From Meconema thalassinum (lineage: Eukaryota > Arthropoda > Insecta > Orthoptera > Tettigoniidae): a stretch of DNA of 64,000 nucleotides. Positions 31,447-40,898 of this stretch are shown here, in pieces; position 1 is the stretch's first letter, and each line of letters starts with the position of its first letter. Both the position numbers and the translations under genes were made by a program. The stretch lies in the NCBI GenBank assembly GCA_946902985.2, contig OX336388.2:292680526-292744525 (forward strand). Direction: 5' to 3'. The notes under the pieces are model-generated. The model had not been told where the DNA came from, did not search any database, and was given only the letters and a program-made list of their open reading frames with translations.

Positions 31447-34408
31447 GTATGTCTATTCTTTTACGAATATTTTCCATTGTTTTTCCAAAAATGGCATTGT
31501 TGAATAATTTGTATAGATTTTTCTCAAAATCATTTTTGGCTTGGTTTCGAAGGTTGTTATTAAAATCAACGTATGCCTTTAGCCAAGGTCCTTGTTTAAA
31601 CTTTAACACTTCACGGTCACGTAAAACTACAATCTTCTTTTTTTTAAACTTTAACACACGATGAATTTTTACCAATTTTAGTCCATGTTCTAAAGCCTGT
31701 TTAAGTGCCATGTAATGAACAACGTACCGCCTTCGATTTCCAAGATGAGGAATTAGTTTTTTGAGAGACGAATCCTTAGGTTGTGTACACTCTGGTAGGA
31801 AAGGTAAATCGTTGTGTAGATCATGAAGGTCGCATGGGTAATCAACATCAACGTCTAGAATGTACCCCACAGGATCGTCTTCCTTTAGTGTTTCTAGATC
31901 AATTGTATCTGGAGAAACCCACTGAAATCCACCATAAGGAAGAGAGTGACACATAGCCCACCCATATTGGTTGTTGGCATCATCATAGGTAATAAACTGC
32001 GAAGGTTTCTCAGAATCATAGGTTTCCATGTATTTATTGTTAGCTTCAGCATACCGATGAGACACCTGACATATGCCTCCACGTATTCCAGACTCTATTA
32101 AAAGAATCTGATCGTAATCCTGTAGCAATTCCAGTTCAATTCCAGTGTAAAGGAGCATTGCCTCGAAACTTAAACCAGGCGAAGTAAAGAAGTGTGCAGC
32201 ATCCACTCGGTGTGTTTCTAATGTTTTGTTTCTGAACGTTTCAAAGCTGTCTGCAAGTAGGAGTACATCTGAAGTTAGGTAGAGGTCACTATACCCCCCT
32301 AGAGTTTTAATGTTGAACTGATTCCATACATTTTTGGCAAGTTCATAGTCTTCTTTACTAACATCGTCTTGACTTAATTTGCTAAAGAATGCCTCTTTTG
32401 GAGGTAAACACGTTTCACTTAACTTTTCCCATGAATCGATGTAATCATAACAAAATACACCTTTACGAGTCATGAGCATTGCATTTTCTTTTCAAAAGTA
32501 CTTGTCTGTTTCAGGGTATGATGTTAAATTGGAAACTAAGTTTTCCAAACAACTTGGCATTAACCGAAACGTGTCCACAAATCGAAGCTTAACATTTCCT
32601 ACATATTTGGTGAAGGAAATGTACTTTTCTTTGGAGTTAGCGATAACATCTACTCTCTCAGTAGTACATCCCAATTGTTTTACAATGAAATTTGCATCGT
32701 AGCCACTCATATTATGTAGAAATACAGGACCGGGGTTACGTGTTTTACACCTCAAATTACAGTTATTGTGAGCACTTCCATGGTATTCCCCTGTAATATG
32801 GCAATGGTCTCGAACTTTCCAGTCCTTTTTGGTAAATGGTTTATGACACAAATAACAGGTTTCAGAACATTGGAACTCTGCTTCTTGATCCTGAGTTAAG
32901 GCCTTTGGAACATTTAAGCTGTAAAGGCGATCAATTTCATTAGCTATTGAGACCAAACAGTCCATAAACTTTTCTGCAGCGTCAGGTCCACGACAAATAA
33001 CAGGTTGGCTTGGAAGGTTTGTCTTTATGTGTTCCACAGTAGGTGAGGGTTTAACATATATACCAAAGCTCATAGGAACATGACTCTGGTATGGCACTGT
33101 ATAACTTGCCTCAGGATTGGGTAGACATGTGTGATATGGTAGAAGTATACTTTCAAAATCTGCATAGATAACGTAAGGTATTCTCAACATTTTTTCCACA
33201 TTTAAGAATTTCACAATTGGGTTTTTAATAGGCATTTCAACCCTAGCAATGTCATGTTGGACACACAAAGCTCTATGTTCTTTTAATTTTTCCATTCCTT
33301 GTTGTCCATATCGATTATCAAAGTGAGTAAAACACCGTTTACACGTATGTATCTTATGTTCATAGTGGGTAATCTGATGTCTTACTAGTTTATCAAAATC
33401 TTTGATAAAGACGTAGTGGTTCTGACCAGATGAAGAACTTAGCAGGAGGAGGTCACGATGGTCTTGTAGCTCTTGATCCACAATTTTTAGAGGAAACACT
33501 TTGTTGTCTTTTTCCAGTCCAAATACATTTATGGATATGTCGTTGGCTTTTTCAAATTTGGGAATGTCAGCTAGTAATGTAGGAAACGATATCACTGAAA
33601 AATCATACTTGTTTTCCAGATCCTTGTATTTACTAATGCGTTGAGCATTCTTTTTAACCAGTTTTGCTAAAATAGTATACAAAAAACACTTCTCGTCCTT
33701 AAAGTTTTCAGGATTAATGCAGGCTTTTCTTGCTTGTATAGCTGCTGGTAATTAAATATATGTGCTGCCACGCAAGGGATTATACTTATTTATTTTCAAT
33801 CGAACTCCTTCCACTGCTAGCAAAGCCCAATTACTGCCTTTTAGCTCAGATTCTTCCATTTCAGTAGTTAACTTTGTAAATTGTGTTTCCAAGAAACTAC
33901 TTAAGTCTGTTTCCAAAAATAGGGCCTGATTTCGTGTTTTAAAAGCACGATCTGTAATTTCATTCGTAGACGTATGAATTAATCTACATTCAGCCACAAG
34001 ATTAACTTTTATTGACTTGTGCATTGCTAGTTCTTTCTTCATAGCTTGTATTATTTGCTGTTTGGACTCTTTAAGGTATGAATTTAAATCCTTACACGTA
34101 TCACAACGTATAAAATAGGATTTAAGACGACCTTGAAAAGACGTTTCATATTCAGTAAGTCCATTATTATCAGGAACCATTGAGAGCAGGTAATGTTTTG
34201 TAGGCTCAGTTTTTTGTCTTTTAGCTGCTGACACAACATTACAACATTCTTCATGGCGACGACCATTGTGGGCATTGTTAAATTTACTGCCACACGTTTT
34301 GCACTCATAAAATTTACCACACGATACTTCGTGACGCTTTCTATCATAGTCCCGAAGAAAAGTCTTTCCACACTCTTTACACATATAGCTAGGCATGGTT
34401 TCTTCCAT
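31447..34408 (-). pseudogene. polB: DNA polymerase B, N-terminal and central parts, left arm
   Basis: Minus-strand family B DNA polymerase of the protein-primed type, continuing beyond the Gypsy insertion at 13586-14308. From ATG at 34408: two C2H2-like fingers (CKECGKTF, CKTCGSKF); a nonsense TAA near 33750 where the right arm has TCA; a CxxC finger (CKRCFTHF); exonuclease motif VIYADFESIL; a Cys/His module CYLCHKPF with VRDHCHITGEYHG and HNNCNL resembling endonuclease VII-type HNH sites; an in-frame TGA near 32490; motif A YDDANNQYGWAM (about 31975-32005); motif B KLFNNAIFGKTMEN (about 31475-31520). Relative to the right arm it has about 54 extra bases around 31600-31660 between repeats of VLKFK. 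Broken by two stops and the retrotransposon. Confidence 0.9.
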
Positions 34409-34429
34409 TATGGATGGTTATTTTCTGCA

Positions 34430-34800
34430 AACAGCTGCTTACTGCGTATCACAAGGCTGTAGGCTGGTCAGTGAGACGGACTTTCACGATGTGAACACTG
34501 CAAAAGGTAGTAATCAACTGATTGTATTCCTGCTAAGAGACCTCTTATATAACCTATCAAGATCAACAGCTACTTACCACGTAGTACACGGCTAGAGCCT
34601 AGTGGGTGAGACGATCTTTCACAATGTGATCACTGCTAAATGCAGTAGTCAACTGAAAATATTCTTACACCATACTGAAGGTTATCAGGTACTTACTGCA
34701 TATCAAAAGGCTGTACACTCATGTGTTAGACACTCTCTCTTGCTAAGGACCCCTATATTCCCTATACAAGGATATACATGTTAGTTCTAAACACTTAATG
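34430..34800 (-). promoter_or_regulatory. Tandem promoter/leader units, left arm
   Basis: Mirror of the right-arm array at about 40500-40870. The unit nearest the gene has TATATAAG (minus sense, about 34544-34551) and TCAGTT (34516-34521), followed by a leader with CAGTGTTCACATCGTGAAAG. A second diverged unit, about 135 bp further out, keeps TCAGTTGACTACTAC and CAGTGATCACATTGTGAAAG. Confidence 0.6.
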
Positions 34801-35307
34801 GTTATTTGTATATTAAATTTATATACAGCTTATACGAGCACGTTTTTCACGCAATAAAACTTTGTCAAATAGCCACATGGGACACGCAAAGTATGTTTCC
34901 GCTATGTAGCGGTGACTATGAGAACTACCTGAACGACAGCATGGCACATAGTGCTCTGTATCATTACTGAACGATCAGCATGCTATCTAGCGGTCGATAT
35001 CAAAAATTACTCAACTACCAGCATGCTACCTACCGGTCGATATGACAACCCACTCAACTAAAAACAACAACACACTAAGATTCCATGAATTCCAGAGTAC
35101 TTTTAGATTAATTATCGACTCTCAACTCTTATAACTATGTCTATCCCACTCTGTCAGAAACACGATATTTAAATTTTTGCTCGATGTCACTACTGAAGTG
35201 ATAATGGGTTTTCCGATCCTATCACTATAAATTCATTACCCCCGCTCTTATCTCGGTCTCGACAACAACCATGCATATTTTTATTATGTCAAATGATGTA
35301 ATGTTTA
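34801..35307. other. Left arm non-coding spacer
   Basis: Gene-free part of the arm, mirrored at about 40004-40500. It contains two imperfect repeats around GCATGCT (34975-35050). The segment 35060-35300 is the counterpart of the one copied into the right-arm polymerase. Confidence 0.6.
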
Positions 35308-35405
35308 GGGTGCAAAGTGGGTGCAAAGTGGGTGCAAAGAGGGTGCAAAGTGGGTTCAAAGTGAGTGCAAAGTGGGTGCCAAGTGGGTGCAAAAAGTGGG
35401 TGTAA
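35308..35405. repeat. 11-bp minisatellite (GTGGGTGCAAA)n, left arm
   Basis: About eight tandem units with small changes (GAGGGTGCAAA, GTGGGTTCAAA, GTGGGTGCCAA). Mirrored at about 39886-40003. Confidence 0.9.
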
Positions 35406-35410
35406 GAGTG

Positions 35411-35574
35411 GTACCCTATTTGTAATGGCTTATTTGACAAGTTATTTTGTGATACCCTATTTGTAATGGCTTATTTGACAAGTTATTTTGTGGTACCCTA
35501 TTTGTAATGGCTTATTTGACAAGTTATTTTGTGGTACCCTATTTGTAATGGCTTATTTGACAAGTTATCTTTGT
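35411..35574. repeat. 41-bp tandem repeat, four units, left arm
   Basis: Units begin at 35411, 35452, 35493 and 35534 with GTACCCTATTTGTAATGG (second unit ATACCC). The mirror position in the right arm (about 39797-39885) has only two units. Confidence 0.95.
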
Positions 35575-36360
35575 CAATGTATTTAGAGGATATTTCTCTT
35601 GTTCTTGGAAAGTATCTCAACCCTTTTTTTTATGATAGCATAATGCTTACCACCATGTTTGTAAGCAACAACAACACACTAAAATTCCAAGAATCCAAAC
35701 TACTTACTCTTGCCTCTCAACTCCATTCTACGCCTAGTCAAAAACATTATACATTCCAAATTTTTCAAAAAAGGTAAATTGGGACAGTAGGCTATATGTT
35801 TAATCTAAAAATCATATAAAATCATATGCTAACTACAACACTTATGTCAATCCCACTCTCAGTCAAAAAATATTATATTCTTTAAATTGTTCCAAAAAAT
35901 ATTTGGAAAGTAGGCTATATTTTGAAAACTAATCATCCTAAAAAGTCATATATAGACTCAAACCAATGGCTTTTATGTCCTTATTCGTTAGAACAAAACA
36001 TGGAATTTTTGACATTTTTCCAAAAAATGTTCATTTTTAAAAATGGGTTATATTTTGTAAACTATGAAATTTACAAAAAAAACGTTTGACATAAATGACA
36101 GGTATTTACCCCCTCTACCCAAAAACAAAGTCCCAGGTCCCTGGGACAAAATCCAAAAAGGTTCAATTTTGAAAGTAGACGATATTTTGAAAAATAATCA
36201 TTCTAAAAAGTCATATATAGACTCAAACACATTTTCTCTAAGTCCTTTAACGTTAGAACAAAACTTAACACATTTTCAATTTTTTCCAAAAAGGGTCAAT
36301 TTTTAAAATTGCCTATATTAGTAATGTGTTTGTGGGGGTTCTACACCCACCGCCACCGCT
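35575..36360. other. Left arm AT-rich non-coding segment
   Basis: No gene. It contains repeated short blocks (AAAAAGTCATATATAGACTC at about 35940 and 36208, FACING similar runs of TTTTTCCAAAAA). Mirrored at about 38880-39790. Confidence 0.5.
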
Positions 36361-36800
36361 CCACCGCCAAGATGGCGGCCGTAGCTTAACTTAACCTAGC
36401 CTAACCTAACAAGATGGCGGCCGTAGCTTAACTTAACCTAGCCTAACCTAACAAAATGGCGGCCGTAGCCTAACCTAACCTAACCTAACCTACGAGGTGT
36501 AATCAAAAAGTTCCAAAAATGTGGCTGCGACTTAACCAAACCTAGCCTAACCTAACCTAACCTAACCTACAAGGTGTGATCAAAAAGTTCCAAAATGGCG
36601 GCCGTAGCTTCACTTAACCTAACCTAACCTAACTTAACCTAAACCTACGTGGTGCGATCAAAAAATTTTCAAGGTAGTGGTCATAGCTTAACTAAACCTA
36701 GCCTAACCTAACCTAAACCTACGAGGTGTGATCATAAAGTTCCAAGATGGCGGTCGTAGCTTAACTCAACCTAACCTAACCCTACGAGGTGTGATCAAAA
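36361..36800. repeat. Inner left array of CCTAA repeats with ATGGCGGCCG motifs
   Basis: About six tandem units of 40-75 bp. Each combines a YY1/Pho-like motif (AAGATGGCGGCCGTAGCTTA or AAAATGGCGGCCG), runs of CCTAACCTAA, and from the third unit on TACGAGGTGTGATCAAAAAG followed by TTCC. Mirrored at about 38395-38835. Confidence 0.85.
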
Positions 36801-36961
36801 AGTTCCAAAATGTGTGGAGGAATGTGGAGGAGGGTGATTGTAGAACTCCTAAAAACTACTGGGGTAGGGGTGAGGGGTAGTAAGAAATAAAAACAGTATT
36901 AGTTATTATTCAGTATGAGAGTTTTTTTGATTCGTTAAAACGTACAATTCATCTATTGTTT

Positions 36962-37195
36962 TTATACCTCATAAATTAGATATAGAGAATGTCCACCATG
37001 ATTTAGATCCTCGAGCACACTTTCTGACATATCATTAAAACGTGTAGGAAGGAATGTCTGAAAATTTTCACTAACACATAGTACACGTTCACCATACATT
37101 GTGTCCACTTTTTGAATGTTGATGATACGGAATGGAGTATGCATTGGTAATTCAGTGAGCTTTTTTTCTCTCTAATCCGCAGTTCTGCCCCATAG
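36962..37195 (-). pseudogene. Small conserved ORF, left arm copy
   Basis: Minus-strand frame, stop at 36962. From the internal ATG at 37144 it reads MHTPFRIINIQKVDTMYGER and ends HGGHSLYLIYEV. The right-arm copy (38002-38232) starts 16 codons earlier. Here an extra A in the run near 37165 shifts that upstream part out of frame, so this copy is either shortened or broken. The unknown protein is described under the right-arm copy. Confidence 0.65.
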
Positions 37196-37501
37196 CATTG
37201 AGAATGTTTATTGTAGTAGCCTATAAAGGAACAAAAAAATGTCTATTACAGTTTAGCTATAAGTGACCAGAACCACTATATATATATATATATCATTTTA
37301 TTCTAAGAGCTTTCCATAATGATAAGAAAAAGAGCTTACCATAATGATGGATTGTGTGTAAGTAAACGTCTTTTGCTGCTTGATGCCACTACTAACGTGA
37401 TACTCATACAACAGACAAGTGAGTACATGTTTCGCTGACGTAATCGTATGTTTCCACGCACTTCCTGTGTTGAGCGCGTCATAGTGGCTAAATTTAAAAC
37501 T

Positions 37502-37692
37502 CTAGATGAGATGTTTTTGCTGACAGGATGGGTCCTTGTTGACGGGTCCCAGTGGGGCGGGTCCTTTGGACTGATCCCTATGGACTGGCCCATGCATTTT
37601 ATCCAAATTATGTCAAAGGGACCCTCCCCACTGGGACCCGTCAACATGGACCCGTCAACAAGGACCCGTCCTGTCAGCAAAAACATCTCATC
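37502..37692. repeat. Centre of the palindrome
   Basis: Left strand CTAGATGAGATGTTTTTGCT (37502) faces its complement ending at about 37694. Arms pair up to GTCCCAGTGGGG (37546-37557) and its complement from 37626. A poorly paired spacer of about 68 bp (37558-37625) separates them. The right side holds an extra 14 bp made by duplicating GACCCGTCAAC, giving tandem GACCCGTCAAC units. Confidence 0.9.
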
Positions 37693-38001
37693 TAGAGTTT
37701 TAAATTTAGCCACTATGACGCGCTCAACACAGGAAGTGCGTGTAAACATACGATTACGTCAGCGAAACATGTACTCACTTGTCTGTTGTATGGGTATCAC
37801 TTTAGTAGTGGCATCAAGCAGCAAAAGACGTTTACTTACACACAATCCATCATTATGGTAAGCTCTTTTTTCTTATCATTATGGAAAGCTCTTAGAATAA
37901 AATGATATATATATATAGTGGTTCTGGTCACTTATAGCTAAACTGTAATAGACATTTTTTTTGTTTCTTTATAGGCTACTACAATAAACATTCTCAATGC
38001 T

Positions 38002-38232
38002 ATGGGGCAGAACTGCGGATTAGAGAGAAAAAAGCTCACTGAATTACCAATGCATACTCCATTCCGTATCATCAACATTCAAAAAGTGGACACAATATAT
38101 GGTGAACGTGTACTATGTGTTAGTGAAAATTTTCAGACATTCCTTCCTACACGTTTTAATGATATGTCAGAAAGTGTGCTCGAGGATCTAAATCATGGTG
38201 GACATTCTCTGTATCTAATTTATGAGGTATAA
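38002..38232 (+). CDS. Small conserved protein of unknown function, right arm
   Basis: A 76-residue open frame, ATG at 38002, stop at 38232, reading outward in the same direction as the polymerase gene of its arm. After a short polar start it has FRIINIQKVDTIYGERVLCV, FLPTRFNDMS, LEDLNHGG and a hydrophobic end YLIYEV. The alternating beta pattern with a KVDTxYG turn looks like a small beta-barrel. Short proteins of this kind occur repeatedly in invertebrate genomes and could be single-strand DNA-binding OB-folds, but that is a guess. A TTTCTTTATAG acceptor-like sequence lies just upstream (about 37965-37975), so the start could be in an upstream exon. Protein sequence is nearly the same as the left copy, which suggests selection before duplication or arm homogenisation. 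Confidence 0.6.
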   Translation: MGQNCGLERKKLTELPMHTPFRIINIQKVDTIYGERVLCVSENFQTFLPTRFNDMSESVLEDLNHGGHSLYLIYEV

Positions 38233-38394
38233 GAAACAATAGATGTATTGAACGTTTTAACGAATTAAAAAACTCTCATTCTGAACAATAACTAATACTG
38301 TTTATATTTCTTACTACCCCTCACCCCCACCCCAGTAGTTTTTAGGAGTTCTACAATCACCCTCCTCCACATTCCTCCACACATTTTGGAACTT

Positions 38395-38835
38395 TTTGAT
38401 CACACCTCGTAGGGTTAGGTTAGGTTGAATTAAGCTACGACCGCCATCTTGGAACTTTATGATCACACCTCGTAGGTTTAGGTTAGGTTAGGTTAGGCTA
38501 GGTTTAGTTAAGCTATGACCACTATCTTGAAAAAGTTTTGATCGCACCTCGTAGGTTTAGGTTAAGTTAGGTTAGATTAGGTTAAGTTAAGCTACGGCCG
38601 CCATTTTGGAACTTTTTGATCACACCTTGTAGGTTAGGTTAGGTTAGGTTAGGCTAGGTTTGGTTAAGTCGCAGCCTCATTTTTGGAACTTTTTGATCAC
38701 ACCTCGTAGGTTAGGTTAGGTTAGGGTAGGCTACGGCCGCCATTTTGTTAGGTTAGGCTAGGTTAAGTTAAGCTACGGCCGCCATCTTGTTAGGTTAGGC
38801 TAGATTAAGTTAAGCTACGGCCGCCATCTTGGCGG
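38395..38835. repeat. Inner right array of TTAGG repeats with CGGCCGCCAT motifs
   Basis: Mirror of 36361-36800. Units contain TTAGGTTAGGTT runs, CTTTTTGATCACACCTCGTA and CTACGGCCGCCATCTTG. Individual units differ in length and bases from the left arm. Confidence 0.85.
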
Positions 38836-38954
38836 TGGAGCGGTGGCGGTGGGTGTAGATCCCCCACAAACACACTACTAATATAGGCAATTTTGAAAAT
38901 TGACCCTTTTTGGAAAAAAATGAAAATGTGTTAAATTTTGTTCTAACGTTAAAG

Positions 38955-39127
38955 TCTGTCTGTTAGGTAGTCAGCCCGAAGGCTGGTTGGATCCTCAAAA
39001 AGCACCGCCGTTAAGTTATGTGACTAGATACCCACAAAAACCCAAGGCAGCGCTATATTGAGGCATTCTAGGCAAGAAGAGGAGTGAGGTAGTTTGCCAT
39101 TGCTTTCCTCACTGAGTCAGAACAGTA
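38955..39127 (+). mobile_element. 173-bp SINE-like insertion in the right arm
   Basis: GTTAAAG occurs at 38948-38954 and 39128-39134, and the left arm has the single uninterrupted version (near 36248), so this is a 173-bp insertion with a 7-bp duplication. It contains AGTCAGCCCGAAGGCTGGTT and GAGTGAGGTAGTTTGCCATT and has no coding capacity. No clear A/B boxes were found. It is probably a short interspersed element of a family common in insects. Confidence 0.8.
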
Positions 39128-39134
39128 GTTAAAG

Positions 39135-39790
39135 GACTTGGAGAAAATGTGTTTGAGTCTATATATGATTTTTAGAATGATTGGTTTTCAAAATATCGTC
39201 TACTTTCAAAATTGAACCTTTGTGGATTTTGTCCCAGGGACCTGGGACTTGGTTTTTGGGTAGAGGGGGTAAATACCTGTCATTTATGTCAAACGTTTTT
39301 TTTGTAAATTTCTTAGTTTACAAAATATAACCCATTTTTAAAAATGAACATTTTTTGGAAAAATGTCAAAAATTCCATGTTTTGTTCTAACGAATAAGGA
39401 CATAAAAGCCATTGGTTTGAGTCTATATATGACTTTTTAGGATAATTAGTTTTCAAAATATAGCATACTTTCCAAATATTTCTTGGAACAATTTAAAGAA
39501 TATAATATTTTTTGACTGAGAGTGGGATTGACTTAAGTGTTGTAGTTAGCATATGATTTTATATGATTTTTAGATTAAACATATAGCCTACTGTCCCAAT
39601 TTGCCTTTTTTGAAAAATTTGGAATGTATAATGTTTTTGACTAGGCGTAGAATGGAGTTGAGAGGCAAGAGTAAGTAGTTTGGATTCTTGGAATTTTAGT
39701 GTGTTGTTGTTGCTTACAAACATGGTGGTAAGCATTATGCTATCATAAAAAAGGGTTGAGATACTTTCCAAGAACAAGAGAAATATCCTC
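39135..39790. other. Right arm AT-rich non-coding segment
   Basis: Mirror of about 35575-36245, with no gene recognised. Confidence 0.5.
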
Positions 39791-39796
39791 TAAATA

Positions 39797-40003
39797 CATT
39801 GACAAAGATAACTTGTCAAATAAGCCATTACAAATAGGGTACCACAAAATAACTTGTCAAATAAGCCATTACAAATAGGGTACCACTTTTACACCCCACT
39901 TTTTGCACACACTTTTGCACCCACTTTGCACCCACTTTGCACTCACTTTGAACCCACTTTGCACCCTCTTTGCACCCACTTTGCACCCACTTTGCACCCC
40001 GAA
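39797..40003. repeat. Minisatellites of the right arm
   Basis: Two units of the 41-bp repeat (about 39797-39885) followed by the 11-bp TTTGCACCCAC array (about 39886-40003). The left arm has four and about eight units, so copy numbers have drifted. Confidence 0.85.
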
Positions 40004-40499
40004 CATTATATCATTTGACATAATAAAAATATGCATGGTTGTTGTCGAGACCGAGATAAGAGCGGGGGTAATGAATTTATAGTGATAGGATCGGAAAACC
40101 CATTATCACTTCAGTAGTGACATCGAGCAAAAATTTAAATATCGTGTTTCTGACAGAGTTGGATAGACATAGTTATAAGAGTTGAGAGTCGATAATTAAT
40201 CTAAATGTACTCTGGAATTCATGGAATCTTAGTGTGTTGTTGATTTTAGTTGAGTGGGTTGTCATATCGACCGGTAGGTAGCATGCTGGTAGTTGAGTAA
40301 TTTTTGATATCCACCGCTAGATAGCATGCTGATCGTTCAGTAATGATACAGAGCGCTAGATGCCATGCTGTCGTTCAGGTAGTTCTCATAGTCACCGCTA
40401 CATAGCGGAAACATACTTTGCGTGTCGCATGTGGCTATTTGACAAAGTTTTATTGCGTGAAAAACGTGCTCGTATAAGCTGTATATAAATTTAATATAC

Positions 40500-40870
40500 A
40501 AATAACCATTAAGTGTTTAGAACTAACATGTATATCCTTGTATAGGGAATATAGGTGTCCTTAGCAAGCGAGAGTGTCTAACACATGAGTGTACAGCCTT
40601 TTGATATGCAGTAAGTACCTGATAACCTTCAGTATGGTGTAAGAATATTTTCAGTTGACTACTACATTTAGCAGTGATCACATTGTGAAAGATCGTCTCA
40701 CCCACTACGCTCTAGCCGTGTACTACGTGGTAAGTAGCTGTTGGTCTTGATAGGTTATATAAGAGGTCTCTTAGCAGGAATACAATCAGTTGATTACTAC
40801 CTTTTGCAGTGTTCACATCGTGAAAGTCCGTCTCACTGACCAGCCTACAGCCTTGTTATACGCAGTAAGC
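40500..40870 (+). promoter_or_regulatory. Tandem promoter/leader units, right arm
   Basis: The unit next to the gene has TATATAAG at 40756-40763 and the initiator TCAGTT at 40786-40791, placing the predicted start (40788) 32 bases after the TATA box and 111 bases before the polymerase ATG. A related unit about 136 bp upstream keeps TCAGTTGACTACTAC (40650) and CAGTGATCACATTGTGAAAG. A third trace with AGTGTACAGCC lies near 40590. The duplicated leader block may be regulatory. Confidence 0.65.
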
Positions 40871-40898
40871 AGCTGTTTGCAGAAAATCAACATCCATA

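Noticed and set aside
37336..37861. Overlapping sense and antisense frames at the palindrome centre as a gene
   Set aside because: They are each other's reverse complement across the spacer, so their similarity follows from symmetry and no protein family is recognised.
36361..38835. CCTAA/TTAGG arrays as a genuine or interstitial telomere
   Set aside because: The arrays are degenerate, mirrored and mixed with other repeat blocks inside a mobile element, with no long pure run.
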